Source: an uncultured Myxococcales bacterium
Lineage (GTDB): Bacteria; Myxococcota; Myxococcia; Myxococcales; Myxococcaceae
NCBI GenBank assembly: GCA_937980205.1
Contig: CALJKW010000078.1
Coordinates: 124,001 to 188,000, forward strand
DNA: 64,000 bases
Direction: 5' to 3'
The notes under the pieces were generated by a model. The model ran no database searches, was not told where the DNA came from, and saw nothing but the letters and a program-made list of their open reading frames with translations. Each line of letters opens with the position of its first letter. Position 1 is the first letter of the stretch. The position numbers and the translations under genes are program-made. Positions 8,674 to 20,600 of this stretch are shown piece by piece.

Positions 8674-9135
8674 TCAGTTCCATGACTCCCAGACCTGCCG
8701 GTGAATGGCGCCGCGGGGCATGCGACGCGCGGAGGCCATGTCGAAGCCGTCGCGCTTGTTCTTTCGCTCGGTCCGGCGCTCGGCCGGCTCGATGCCGAGC
8801 GTCTTGCACAGCGCGCGCGTGAGTGCGGGCCAGAGGCCGGCGCGCTGCTGCGTCTCTTTCTCGATGACGGGCAGGTGGCCGGTGCGAATCCAGTCGGCGA
8901 TCATCGCGGCGATGGCCGGCGTGAAGCCGAGGCCCTCGAGGCCCGACGCGCCGGACGCGCGGACGACGGCGGCGACCTGCTGCTCGAGGGTGCGGACCGT
9001 ATACGCCGCCTGGCGGTAGGCCGCGATCTTCTCGGGGTCGCCCTCGTCGATCTCCAGCAGCACCGCCAGCCAGTGCAACGTGTGCGCGATGATCGCGTTG
9101 CCTGGGTCAGCGGGTGGGACGTTCAACGAGCTCAT
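8674..9135 (-). CDS. Small helix-hairpin-helix protein, pol-beta N-domain-like
   Basis: A 153-residue protein, probably a DNA-binding or scaffold protein. Residues about 10-90 (HTLHWLAVLLEIDEGDPEKIAAYRQAAYTVRTL, then GLEGLGFTPAIAAMIADWIRTG) resemble the N-terminal helix-hairpin-helix domain of family X DNA polymerases (HHH_8), which binds gapped DNA 5'-phosphate. No polymerase or PHP domain follows. The C-terminal 50 residues are basic (RRTERKNKRDGF). The ATG at 9135 is chosen because a strong GGGAGG lies seven bases upstream. The much longer open frame that runs on through the kinase gene is antisense. A standalone domain like this could assist a separate polymerase or nuclease. Confidence 0.6.
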   Translation of the reverse strand: MSSLNVPPADPGNAIIAHTLHWLAVLLEIDEGDPEKIAAYRQAAYTVRTLEQQVAAVVRASGASGLEGLGFTPAIAAMIADWIRTGHLPVIEKETQQRAGLWPALTRALCKTLGIEPAERRTERKNKRDGFDMASARRMPRGAIHRQVWESWN

Positions 9136-9246
9136 GCGACCTCCCTCAGCATGTAGCGAGGTAACGCCTGAGATCCGCAGCTGCAATTGACGATCCGGAA
9201 GATTACCCACAGGTAACCCGCGAGCTATGCTCCGCCGCGCTTCCCC
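9136..9246. promoter_or_regulatory. Divergent intergenic region with TTACC-CACA-GGTAA dyad
   Basis: This is the upstream region shared by the helix-hairpin-helix gene (leftward) and the kinase gene (rightward). TTACCCACAGGTAA at 9203-9216 is a perfect 5-bp inverted repeat with a four-base spacer. TTACCC (9203-9208) and TATGCT (9226-9231) with a 17-base spacer could serve as a weak promoter for the kinase, putting the dyad over the -35. A TTGACG is present at 9187-9192 but has no good -10 partner. These are predictions by eye. Confidence 0.3.
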
Positions 9247-11637
9247 ATGAGCGCGACCACGTTCGGCAAATACGAGCTCGTCAGCAAGCTCGCGTCTGGC
9301 GGCATGGCCGTGACCTACAAGGCGCTCATGCTCGGAGCGATGGGCGTCAAGAAGCCCGTCGTCCTCAAGCTCATCCACCCACACCTGGCCGAAGAGGCCG
9401 AGTTCGTGGACATGTTCATCGAGGAGGCGAAGCTCTCTGCGACGCTGACGCACTCGAACATCGCGCAGGTCTTCGACTTCGGCGAGGTCGACGGCCGCTA
9501 CTTCATCGCGATGGAGCTCGTCGACGGCCAGTCGCTGTCGCACGTGCTGAAGCGGGCGAAGAAGAAGGGCAAGGCCATCTTGCCGGTGCCGATCGCGATG
9601 CTGATCGCGGTCGAGATGTGCGAAGCGCTCTACTACGCGCACACGCGCACCGACGAGAACGGCAAGCCGATGGACCTGGTGCACCGGGACGTCTCGCCGG
9701 AGAACGTGCTCATCAGCTGGCAGGGCGAGGTGAAGCTCGTCGACTTCGGCATCGCGAAGTCGACGATGACCGGCAAGCAGACGGCGACCGGCATGGTGAA
9801 GGGGAAGTACCCCTACTTCTCTCCCGAGCAGTCGCGCGCGGACCGCACGATGGACGCGCGCACCGACATCTACGCGGCGACGGTGGTGCTGTACGAGATG
9901 CTGTGCGCGCGGCGCCCCTACGAGGGCGAGTTCGTCGAGGTGATGCGCGCGCTGCTCACCGGCGACTACCCGCTGCCGTCGTCGCTGAACCCCGACGTGC
10001 CGCCCGAGCTGGAGCAGCTCATCCTCAAAGGGCTCGCGCTCGACCGCAACGCTCGCTTCCGCACCGCGCGCGAGATGGGCCAGCAGCTCAACGCGCTCGC
10101 GCACCAGCTCTACCCCGAAGTGCAGCGCAGCGATCTGCAGTCGCTGATGTCGGTGATGTTCGAGGAGGACCTCAAGGCCGCGGGCCGTCCGGCGGAGATC
10201 CGGCCCGGCTTCCGCGAGCTGATGGAGGGTCGCGCTTCGCTCGCGACCGACGCGGGCGGCGGCAAGAACGGCCAGACGAGGCTCGCGACGGGGAAGCGCA
10301 AGGCGCTGACGGCGACGAAGACTCCGGCGATGCCGGAAGCGCCGCCTCGCACGATGACCCCCACGCGCAAGGTGTCGGCGAAGACGGCGACCGCTCCGAC
10401 GGTGGTCGACGACACGCGCTTCGATTCGGCGAACCCGGCCGAGCACGCGCCGGAGCTGGATGAAGAGCCGAAGACGCTGCCTCCGGGCGTGAAGATGACC
10501 GGGGCGCAGCAGCACACGAAGCTGTCGCTCGACTCTCCGGAGAAGGCGGCCGCGCGCGCGAAGGCGGTGAAGTTGATGGCCGGCGGCGCGGGCGCGCTGT
10601 TCCTGCTCATCGCGGTGCTGGCGATCATCTTCAGCGGGCCGAAGAAGAACCACCTGATCACGAAGACTCCGGTGTGGGCGACCAGCGTGCCGCCGGGCGC
10701 CGAGCTCGTCGTCGACGGAGTTCCCGCCGGCAAGACGCCCATCGACGGTCTGCTCGAAGAGGGCATGCACACGTTCGCGATGAAGCTCGACGGCTATCGC
10801 CCGTGGACGAAGCGCATGTCGGTGAGCGGCACGCGGCAGCTGCACGTCGAGGGGAAGCTCGTGCCCGAGGTCGAGGAGGTGCCGCCGCCACCTCCGCCGA
10901 TCGTGGACGCCGGCATCGTGGTCGAAGATCCCGACGTGAAACACGCGTACCACTGGCCGATCCGTTCGTTCAGCATCTGGCCCGAGAACCACACCCTCGC
11001 GCTCTCGAAGTACAAGACGTTCACCCTCGAGCTCGAGCCGGAGACGGCGTACCAGCTCAGCACGAACGGCTCGATCGACCTGGGCCCGAAGCACGGGAAG
11101 ACGAGCTCGGTGATGTATTACCTCGAGGGCGAGAAGATCGACCCGAAGGACCGGTTCGGGTTTCTGTCTCCGTCGCCGAAGACGATTCGCGGCACGAGCA
11201 AGCTCTACGCGTGGGTGTTCGACGACGACGCGAGCGACAACAAGGGCAAGCTCACGTTCACCATTCGCATCTCGAAGTACATCCCCGAGCGGTTCGCGAC
11301 GTTCAACGCCGAGGAGCACGTCGTGGTGCCGCAGCCGAGCGACATCCTCACCGTCGACGGGCTGCTCGAGGACCACACGTATTACATGGTGTTTCGGCCC
11401 GACAGCCCGCGCCTCATGGGCGCCCCGGTGCAGCAGGTGCTCTGCCTGCACGAGTCGTCGAAGCCCAAGGTCATTCAGAAGCGGTACGTGTGGTACCCCA
11501 TCAAGCACATCGGGAACCTCACCGGCGTCACCGGGATGACGTGCATGTTCCTGACGCACGAGATGGGCGGCGCGCAGGGCCTGCTCGAGGTCGACATCGA
11601 CGACCTCGCGGAGATGGGCGGCAAGAAGAAGAAGTAG
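9247..11637 (+). CDS. Ser/Thr protein kinase with transmembrane helix and PEGA domain
   Basis: A 796-residue Hanks-type receptor kinase. The kinase domain (residues about 5-290) has the Gly loop (GKYELVSKLASGGMAVTYKA, residues 7 onward), Lys41 in VVLKLIHPHL, the catalytic loop H146-R-D148 VSPENVLI, D166FG, and the APE-equivalent region GKYPYFSPEQSRA. A Lys/Thr/Pro-rich juxtamembrane region with many Thr-Pro pairs (about 330-430) may be phosphorylated. One membrane helix lies at about 445-468 (GGAGALFLLIAVLAIIF). A PEGA segment follows (about 478-540: SVPPGAELVVDGVPAGKTPIDGL), then an unassigned periplasmic domain of about 230 residues. It probably senses an envelope signal. The FHA proteins at 59-63 kb are of a type that binds phosphothreonine, but no link is shown by sequence. 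Confidence 0.92.
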   Translation: MSATTFGKYELVSKLASGGMAVTYKALMLGAMGVKKPVVLKLIHPHLAEEAEFVDMFIEEAKLSATLTHSNIAQVFDFGEVDGRYFIAMELVDGQSLSHVLKRAKKKGKAILPVPIAMLIAVEMCEALYYAHTRTDENGKPMDLVHRDVSPENVLISWQGEVKLVDFGIAKSTMTGKQTATGMVKGKYPYFSPEQSRADRTMDARTDIYAATVVLYEMLCARRPYEGEFVEVMRALLTGDYPLPSSLNPDVPPELEQLILKGLALDRNARFRTAREMGQQLNALAHQLYPEVQRSDLQSLMSVMFEEDLKAAGRPAEIRPGFRELMEGRASLATDAGGGKNGQTRLATGKRKALTATKTPAMPEAPPRTMTPTRKVSAKTATAPTVVDDTRFDSANPAEHAPELDEEPKTLPPGVKMTGAQQHTKLSLDSPEKAAARAKAVKLMAGGAGALFLLIAVLAIIFSGPKKNHLITKTPVWATSVPPGAELVVDGVPAGKTPIDGLLEEGMHTFAMKLDGYRPWTKRMSVSGTRQLHVEGKLVPEVEEVPPPPPPIVDAGIVVEDPDVKHAYHWPIRSFSIWPENHTLALSKYKTFTLELEPETAYQLSTNGSIDLGPKHGKTSSVMYYLEGEKIDPKDRFGFLSPSPKTIRGTSKLYAWVFDDDASDNKGKLTFTIRISKYIPERFATFNAEEHVVVPQPSDILTVDGLLEDHTYYMVFRPDSPRLMGAPVQQVLCLHESSKPKVIQKRYVWYPIKHIGNLTGVTGMTCMFLTHEMGGAQGLLEVDIDDLAEMGGKKKK

Positions 11638-11646
11638 GCGGGCGCT

Positions 11647-14600
11647 TCAGCCCTCGAGGATCTCGATCGCCTTCTTCGCGACGGCCCGGAAGCTCGCGCT
11701 CTCGGGCAACACCTCGTTGAGCCGCACCGCGGCGGGGTCTCCGCCGCGCACGCGCGGGTCGAGCTGCGCGAGCACGCGGCTGGCGGCGAGCGAGACGGGG
11801 TACGCCTCGAACGCCGCCGTCGCCGCCTCTTCGAGCGCCTCGACCTCGCCGGGCTCGCGCAGGCGGTGGCCCTCTTCGCCGAGCGCGAGGGCCAGCGCGC
11901 AGAGGTACGTGAGCTCGCTGGGGCCATACACCGCGAGCGCGCCGGCTCCGAGCACGAGCACCTGCGGAGCCCCCTGCCACGCCTCGACTCCTCCGAACGG
12001 ATCGAGCGCGACGGTCATACCCTTCGCGCCGAGCGCCTCGAGCGCGTCGTACAGCGCGAGCGACAGCCGCGGCATCGTCTTCTCGCTGACCGGCAACAGG
12101 CCGTCGGGCAGCTCGGGGAAGCGGTACGCCGACGGCGCGTCGACCTCTTCCGGCCGAATCACCAACGACGCACCCTCGCTCGCGGTCAGCGCCGCGCCGA
12201 AGCCGTCGGCCAGGCCCGCGTCGCTCTCGCGGCCGTCGCGGCGCAGCGCCTCGGCGTAGAGCGTCCACCCGTCGGCGTCGTCGGGCTTGTTCATCAGCAG
12301 CCGCGGCCACGCCTTCGTCGCGAGCTTCGCGCCCTGCTCGGTCGGAGCCAGCCGCTCGGCGAGCAGGCGCAGCGTCGGCGCGTCGAGCGAGCCGTCGTCG
12401 AGCATCGTCTCGCCCAGGCGCACCGCGAACGGCACGAGCTCGGCCTCGATGTAGCCGCGCAGCACCTCGCGCCGCTCGTCGTCGCTCTTCGCGATCTTCT
12501 CGCGCAGCTGCAGCGACTCGCCCTTCAGCCCCAGGTCCGCGGCGAGCGCGGCGCGGCGAGCGAGCGTGTCGGGCGACTCGGGCAGGCGAGCCAGGTGGGC
12601 GAGCGCTTCCTTCTTCTTGCCCTGCGCCTCGTAGGCGGCGGCGAGCTGCTCGCGGTGCCGGTCGAGGGCAGCGTCCCCGGCGAGCTCCTGCAGCCGCTCG
12701 GCGAGCGCGGTGAAGCCGGCGCCGCCCTCGGCGGCAGACAGATCGATCAGCGCCGTCAGCGCCGGCTCGCTCTTCGGATCGTCGTCGAGGGCCTGCTCGA
12801 AGGCGTCGCGCGCGAGGTCGGCGCGGTTGAGCCGGTCCCGCAGGATCGCGCCGCGGCGCAGCTGCAGGTCGTGACGCTCTTCGGCGCTCTCTTCCAGCGC
12901 GGCCAGCTCGCCGAGCGCGCGCGCAGCGTCGGCCCAGCGGTCGGCGTCGAGGTAGAGCGACGTGAGCTCGCCCAGCATCGCCGGCCGCAGCCCTGGCGAC
13001 GTGTCGGCGACCAGGCGCCACAGCTGCTCCTTCAGCGGAGCGGGCAGCTTGCCGGCCTTCGGCAGCAGCGCCTCGTACAGCTTCGCGTTCTTCGCGCCGA
13101 GCACCGCGCCGGCGGCGAGCTCGAGCCGGCCGAGGGCGTCGAGCTCGTCGAGCGCGCTGGCCTCGCCGTGCGCGAGCAACAGCTCGACCCACAGCGGCCC
13201 GCCGGCGGCGCCCTGGAGCTTCGCGAGCCGCGCGAGCCGGCCTGCATCCTTCGCGGCGCGCAGGCGATCGGCGAGCCGCTGCGCGTGCTTGCCTTCGGGC
13301 TCGCGGCCGACGAGGCCCCAGAGCGCCTCTTCGATGCGGGCCTCGTCGGAAGCCGCCTCGGCCCACTCGAGCGCCTCGTCGAAGTCCTGCGACTGCATCG
13401 CGGGCACGAACGCGGTCTCGAGCGCGAGCGCCTTCGCGCCCAGGTCCAAGAAGCGCTTCGCTGCTTGGGCCCGCGTGAGCGTGTCGGGGTGCTCGCGCTG
13501 CACGCGCTGCAGAATGCCGACCGCCTCGTCGCGCTCGCCGGCCTGTGCCCAGGTCTCGGAGGCGTCGAGCAGCAGCTTCGGCCGCTCGTTCGCGTCCGAC
13601 AGCATCGCCGCCTGCGCGAGCGCCGTCGCCGCGGTGCCGAGCTGGCCCGCGCCCTTCGAGAGGTCGGCGAGCAGGAGCAGCCCCTGCGCCGTCGCGCGCG
13701 CGGCGAGCGACGACCGGGTGAGCTCGACGGCCTTGGCGACGTCGCCGCCGGCCTTCGCCGCGAACGCCGCGCGCAAGAGCAGCTGCGAGCGCTGGTCGGC
13801 GCTGGCGAGCTCGGCGCGCGCGGCGAGCACGTCGGCGAGCCCGGCGGTGTTGTTCTGCTTCTTGAGGATGCGCTCGAGCGCTTCGAGGGCCGCGCCGTAG
13901 CCGGGGGCCGAAGCGCCACCGGTGCGAATGGCTCCGAGCGTGACGCGCGCGGCGGCGAGCTCGCCCTTCTTCTCGAGCAGCCCGGCGAGCTCGAGCCGCA
14001 AGGCGTTGGCGGTCTCGAGATCGCTGCTGGCGAGCGCATCGGCGAGGCGCGGCAGCGAGACGAGCAGGCCGGCCTCGTCGCCTTCCTTGCGCTGCTGGGC
14101 GACGACGGCGCCGAGCGCGACGACGTTGTTCGGGTCGAGGCGGCTGGCCTCGACGCGCAGCTCGGAAGCCTTGGCCTCGTCGTTGAGCTCGGTCTCGGCG
14201 AGCTCGGCGGCCTCGAGCAGCGCCTGCGCGCCGCGCGAGCCGCCGGTGGCGCCGGCGTGGCGCTCGTGCAGCTCGAGCAGCTCGCCGAGGCGGCCGAGCG
14301 AGCGGTAGCCGCGCCGGGTGCGGTCGTAGAGCTCTTCCTCGGCGGGGCGGTTCTTCGAGAGCCACGCGAGCGCGTCGATGACCTCGGCCGGGTCGTCGAA
14401 CAGCGCGGCGGCGCGGCGGTAGAGCGCCTCGGCCTCGGCGCCCTCCGAGCGCTCGGCGAGCCGCAGCGTGGTGCGGTACAGCGCCGCCTTGTCGCGCGCG
14501 CGCGAGGCGGCCTCGGCGAGCAGGCTGAGCGCCTCTTTGCCCTTCTCGCCGTCGGACTCGAGCTGGAAGGCCTGCTCGAACGCGTCGGCGGCGTCGCGCC

Positions 14601-17600
14601 ACGCTTCGGACTCGAGCGCGGCGGTGCCGAGCCGCATCCACACCTTGTGGCGCAGGGCCTTCGGCAGCTTGTCTCCGCCGAGCTGAATGAGGCGGCGGTC
14701 GAACGGCTGGGCGGCCTTGGCGCCGCCGGCCTCGGCCGCGAGCTCGCCGCGCTCTTCGAGCGCTTCGAGATCGTCGGGCGCCTGCTGGAGGTAGTCGTCC
14801 CACGCGGCGGCCGCGGCGAGCGACTCGCGCGCCTGCTGCAGCACCACGGCGCGCTCGCGCAGCTGCTGCGCGGCCTCGGCCGGCATCGCGCGCGCCCGGG
14901 CCGCGAGCAGGTCGGCGAGCCGGCGCGGCTGGTTCGCGGCGCGAACCTTCAGCGCCTCGAACGCCTCGTCGTTCGTCGGAGCCGCCTCGAACGCCTGGTC
15001 CTCGCACAGCCGCGCGCGCTCGGGAGCGCCCGCACGGCGGAACGCCTCGGCGGCCTCGAGCCAGATGGCCGCCGCCTTCTCGCCGACCTCGGCCTGCGCT
15101 CGGCGCATGAGCAGCGCGGCCAGCGCCTGCTCGTCTTCGGTGGCCGTGAGGTGCTTCTTGTGGCGCTCGAACGCGGGGTGGAACGGGTCCTGCTCGAGCA
15201 GCAGCGCGTCGAAGTCCGCCGCGTCCTGCACGCGGCCGAGCGCGTGCAGCTGGTCGGCGACGCGCGCGGTGAGCTGCATGTCGTCGGGGCTCGCCGAGCG
15301 CGCGGCGAGCAGCGCCGCCGCGGCCTCGTGCGGCTTGTTCGCGCGGTCTTTGTAGAGCTCGGCGGCCTTGAGCAAGAGGCGCGCCTTCTCGGCCGTCGTC
15401 TTCGCGCGGAGCGCGGTCTCTTCGTAGTAGGCGGCGACGTCGCCCAAGCGCTCCTGCCGCTCGTAGAGGGCGACGAGCGCGCCTTCGGCGTCGGCGTGGC
15501 CGGGCACTTCCTTGAGCGCTTCCTTCAGCGCCGCCTCGGCCTGGTCGGGAGCGAGCAGCGGCGCCTCGGCGACCTCGCCGCCTCCGAGGTGCAGCTTCGC
15601 GAGCTGGACGAACGCGGCGGCGCGCTCCGGAGGCGCCTCGACGCTCTTCATCGTGCGCTCGAGCCAGTCGATCTCGGCCTCGCGGTCGTGGCGGCGCCGG
15701 GCGAGGTCCATGCCGAGGCGCGCGGTGGCGACGTCTTCGGCGAGGTCCCACGCTTTCTCGAGCGCTGCTTGAGCTCCGTCGAGGTCGAGCTTCGAGTCGG
15801 TGAGCAGCTCGGCCTTGCGCCGCATCAGGCTCGAGGCGCGGGCCTGCAGGCCCTCTTCCTCGCAGACCTCGGCCATCGCCTGAATGGTGCGCAGCGCCTC
15901 GTCGACGCGCGAGAGGCCCTCGGCGAGGCCGGCCTCTTCTTCCCAGGCTTCGAGGGCGCCCTCGACGTCGCCGGCCTGCAGCTTCGCCTGGGCGATCTCG
16001 AGCAGCTCCTGCATCAGCTCGCCGCTGCGACCTGCCTGGCGCAACAGCTCGGCGCGCTCGGAGCGGATGGCGACGGCGTCGTCGGTGGAAGACTCTGCCG
16101 CCCGGGCGTAGAGCTTCGCGGCGAGCTCGACGTCGGCGACCTCGTCGCGGGCGCGGCGGGCGAGCTGCAACAGCAGCTTCTCGGTGCGCGGCGACGCAGC
16201 GAGCTGCGTCGCGTGCTCGGCGAGGATGCCGAGGGCCTCGCGCGGGTTGCGCGGAGCCACCAGCGCGGCGAGCCGCTCGACCGCGCTCTGCGAGAGCGGC
16301 CGCTCTTTCGCCACGCGCCGCAGCGCGCTCTCGGCGAGCTGTGCGTCCTTCGCCTGGTCGGCGAGATCGGCGAGGCGAATGAGCGCGACCTCGGCGCCTT
16401 CGGGGTCGTCGTCGAAGCGCGCGGCGTCGGCAACCTGCTTCTGCAGCGGCAGCGCCTCGCTCACCGCGCCGAGCAGGTAGAGCAGCTCGGCGAGCTCGAC
16501 GAGCGCGGGGCCCTTCGCCGGCTCGCGGTCGTGCGCCTTGCGCAACAGCCGCAGCGCCGTGTCCTTGTCGCCGGCCTTGCGGACCTGCGCCGCGCCCTCG
16601 CGCAGAAGCCGCGCGGCGTCGGCGTCGGGCATGCCCGCGGCGGCCTGCTCGAGCAGCTCGGTCGACTCTTCGAGCTCGCCGCGCTCGGCGAGAATGGAGG
16701 CGAGGTGCGCGCGCGCGGAGAGATCGCTCTCGTCGAGCGCCACCACGCGCCGCAGCGCCGCCTCGGCCGGGCCCTTCGCGCCGAGCTGCTCGACGTAGAG
16801 GTGGAACAGCTCGCGGTACAGCGGAGCCGCCTTCGCCTTCGGAGCGCTCGCCGCTTCGGCGGCCAGCACCTCGGCGAGACCTTCCCAGTCCTGCACGGCG
16901 CGCAGGTTCTTCTTGAGGCCCTCGGTCGCCTGCGGGTGCCTCGGCGCGAGCGCGAGGGCGCCCTCGAACGCCGCGATGGCGTCGAGCTTCGCGTCGCGCG
17001 CCTCGAGCAGCTGCGCGCGCTCGAGCAGCGCGGCGACCCGCGTCGGAGCCGGACCGACCTTCGAGGCCTCGAGCAGCGCGGCTTCGGCGCCGGGCTTGTC
17101 GCCCGCGGCGAGCGCCGTGCGCGCGACGCCGTACCAGGCCTCGTGGCGCTGCTCGTGCTTCAGAGGCGGCGCACGCTGCGCGACGGTCGCGTAGGCCGAG
17201 CGCGCGTGGGTGTGGTCTCCGGCCTTCTGGCGCGAGGCCGCGAGCTCCATCAGCCGGTCGAAGGCGTGGGACGGCTGCACGTGTTCCACGGTGACGGCGT
17301 CGAGCACGCTGACCCACGCGGAGATCTCACCGACCTCGTCGCGCGTCTTCTGCGCGAGGGTCGCGAGCAGCTTGTAGACCCAGAAGGGCTCTTCGGTCGC
17401 CTGCGCGGCGTCGGCGAGGTCCGCCTTCGCCGCGATGAGGTCGCCGAGCTGCTCGTACAGCGCGCTGCGGCGGGCGAGCAGCTGCGCGCGCTCTTCGCCC
17501 TTCGCCGAGTCGATGAGCCGCGAGATGAGGGTGCTGCGCTCGCGCGTCGTCTCTTCGGTCGCCGGCAGCAGCGAGAGCAGCTTCGAGGCGGCCCACGCGT

Positions 17601-20600
17601 CCTGCGGGTCGTCGGCGACGATGCTGCGCAGCACCTCGATGGCGGCGTCGGCGCGGCCCAGGGTGAGCGAGCCTTCGGCGTACTCGCGGCGCGCCGATCT
17701 TCGCGCCGGGCCCTCCAGCCGCGGCCACAGCTCGGCGAGCAGGTCGACGAGCGACTCGAGCGCCCCGCTCTTGCGGTGCAGCGCGGCGAGCTCGAGGGTC
17801 GCCTCGACGTCGTTCGGCGACTGCGCGACGTAGAGCGCGAGCAGGCGGCGGCCCGAGTCGAGCTGGCCCGAGCGCAGCGCCGCGAAGCCGGCCTTGCGCA
17901 AGAGCGCGAGCCGATCGAGCTGGGCGCCCGCGACGTCGGGGTCCTTCGGGTCGGCGTCGAGCACCGCCTCGAGGTCGACGAGCGCCGAGCGCGGGTCAGA
18001 GTCGAGCTGCAGCTCGGCGCGGCGCAGGCGCGCGGGGATGAAGGAGAGATCGGCCTGCAGCGCCGAGGTGAGGTAACCCTCTTCGCGCGCGCTGCCGGCG
18101 GCGAGCGAGGCGGCGCGCCAGAACAGCCGGGCGGCGGTGCGCGGCTCGCGCTCGAGCGAGGCGCGGCGGGCGAACAGCTTCGCGGCCTCGAGCTTCTCGC
18201 CGCGGTTGAGCTCGAGCTCGGCCATCGCCTCGAGGGTCTCGGCGGCGCGCTCTCCGGTCGGAGCGGCGTCGAGCGCCGCGGACAGCCGCAAGATCGCGCT
18301 CGCGGTGTCGCCGGCGCGCAGGAGCGCCTGCGCGGACCGGAAGAAGAGCGGAGCCGCGTCCTGGCCGCGGCCGGCATGCAGCAGCGCCTGGGCGCGCGAC
18401 GCCCACAGGTCGGTGAGCTCGGCGGTGAAGCCGCCCTCTTCGTAGAGCTGCTCGAGGCGCTGGCTCAGCTCGTCGTCGAGCCGGCGCAGCGGGAAGGCCA
18501 TCGCGTAGTTCTCGCGGGCGCCGTCCTTGTCGCCGAGCAGGTCGCACGCGCGGCCCAGGCGCGCGCGCACCTCTGCGAGGCGCTCGGGCGCGGCGTGCTT
18601 GGGCAAGAGCGCGAGCACGTCTTCGAGGGCGCGGCGGGCGTTGAGCGGGCGCTCGCAGCGCAGCGAGAGGTTCGCGAGCTCGAGCAGCGTGTTCGCCTCG
18701 GGGAAGAGGCGCGCGGCCTTCTCGAGCGCGACCAGCGCTTCGCCTGCGCGGCCGAGGCGGGCTTCCTGAACCTGCGACAGCTCGCGCAGCGCAGCGGCGG
18801 CGAGGCGCTTGTCGCCGGCGTTCTCGGCGGCGATGGCGCGCTGCTCGAGCGCCCACGACAGGCCGGCCCAGTCGGAGCGGCGGCGCTGCAGGGCGCACAG
18901 CTCTCCGAGCGCGGGCAGGTCTTCGCGATCGACCTTGAGCACCTCGGTGTAGGCGTGCGCGGCGAGGTCGAGATCGAACGCGAGGTCGCGCGCGGCGACG
19001 GCGAGGCGGCGGAAGTACCGCACGCGCTCCTTCGCGTCTTCGGCGAGCTCGGCGAGGGCCTTGAGGCACCGCGAGAGCTGGCCGCCGTCGCGGCGGCTCT
19101 CGGCGAGCGCGAGCATGCCCTCGAGCGCGACGCGGTTCTTCGGGTCGGCCTCGAGCGCCTGGCTCAAGAGGCGCTCGGCCTTCTCGGGCTGGGCGAGGCG
19201 GCCGCGGTAGAGCTCTCCGGCCTCGGCCCACAGGGCGGCGCGGCGGAGCGGATCTTCCAGCACCGAGGCCGCCTTCTCTGCCGAATCGGCGAGCTCGGCC
19301 GCCTTGCCGCTCGCGCGGTAGTACGGGAGCAGCTCGTCGAGCGCGGTGAGATCGGTGGGGTCGAGCTGCAGCGCGCTCTCGAGGTGCTCACGGCCGCGGG
19401 CGGGCTCTCCCAGCCGGGTCTTGTAGAGGCGGGCGAGCGCGTGGTGCGACGCGTGCGCGGCGTGGCGGATGCCGTCGGTGCGCGGCGCGGGGCCGGCGAG
19501 CTCGATGGCCTGCTGGTAGCCGCTGACGGACTCCTGCAGCTTGCCGAGCGACTCGGCGACGCGCGCGGTGAAGTAGAGCGGCTCGGCCTCGCCCGGCAGC
19601 AGCGACGCCGCCTCGCGATAGCGCAACAGCGCGTTCTCGGGCTGCTTGAGGCCGAGCTCCCAGACCTTGCCGGCGAGCACGTTGGCGCGGCCGATGCGAT
19701 CGACCTCGTGACGCGCCATCGCGACCTCGCGCAGGCGGTCGACCGACTTGATGGCGCGCAGGTGCTCGCCGCTCTGGAAGCAGAGCTCGGCGAGCAGCAT
19801 GAGCGCGTCGGGGTGATCGGGCGAGAGGCGCAGCGCGGCCTCGCAGTGCAGGCGGGCTCCGGCGACGTCGTCTTCGGTCTGCGCGGCGAGGCGCGCGAGC
19901 TGGACGTGGGCGTCGGCGGCCTCGGCCGGGTCTCGCGCGAGGGCGGCGAGGCGGCGGTAGGCGCGCATCGCTCCGGCGCGGTCTTTGGCCTGGTCGCTGG
20001 CGCGGGCGAGCGCCTTGAGCGACGGCAGGTGGTCGGGGCGAATGCCGAGCAGCTCGTGCAGCGCCTTCGCGGCCATCTGCGGAGCGTGGTCGCGGCCCGC
20101 GCGGGCGCCGGCCTCGGCGGCGAAGAAGGCGCCGGCCTCTTCCTGGTTCTTGCGCGCGAGGTTGCACAGCGCGAGGTAGCGCTCGGCGGCGCGGGCGAAC
20201 TCGCCGCGGCGCTCGCGGACGACGGCCTCGGCCCACAGCGCGGTGGCGCTCTTGTCGCGGCGCGACTGGAGAGAAGCGGCGACGTCGAGCGCGAGCTCGT
20301 GCGCGGTCGGGTCGGCGACGAGCAGCGTGAGCAGGCGCTCGGCGGCGAACGGGTGCGCCTCGTTCGCGTCTCCGAGCTTGAGGTACTGCTCGCGCGCCTC
20401 TTTGAGGCGGCCGTTGGCGAGCGCTTCTTCGGCGTCGGCGAACGCGCGCGCGCCCTCGAGCGTGAGCAGCAGCTCTTCGTCGGGGGTCGCCGGCGGCGGC
20501 AGGCCACCGGCGGCGAACCGCAGGCGCAGGCCCTTCGACGCGACGGCGGCCTCGACCAGGCGCGCGTTGTCGAGCGACGGCATCTTGAAGCCCCGCGCGA

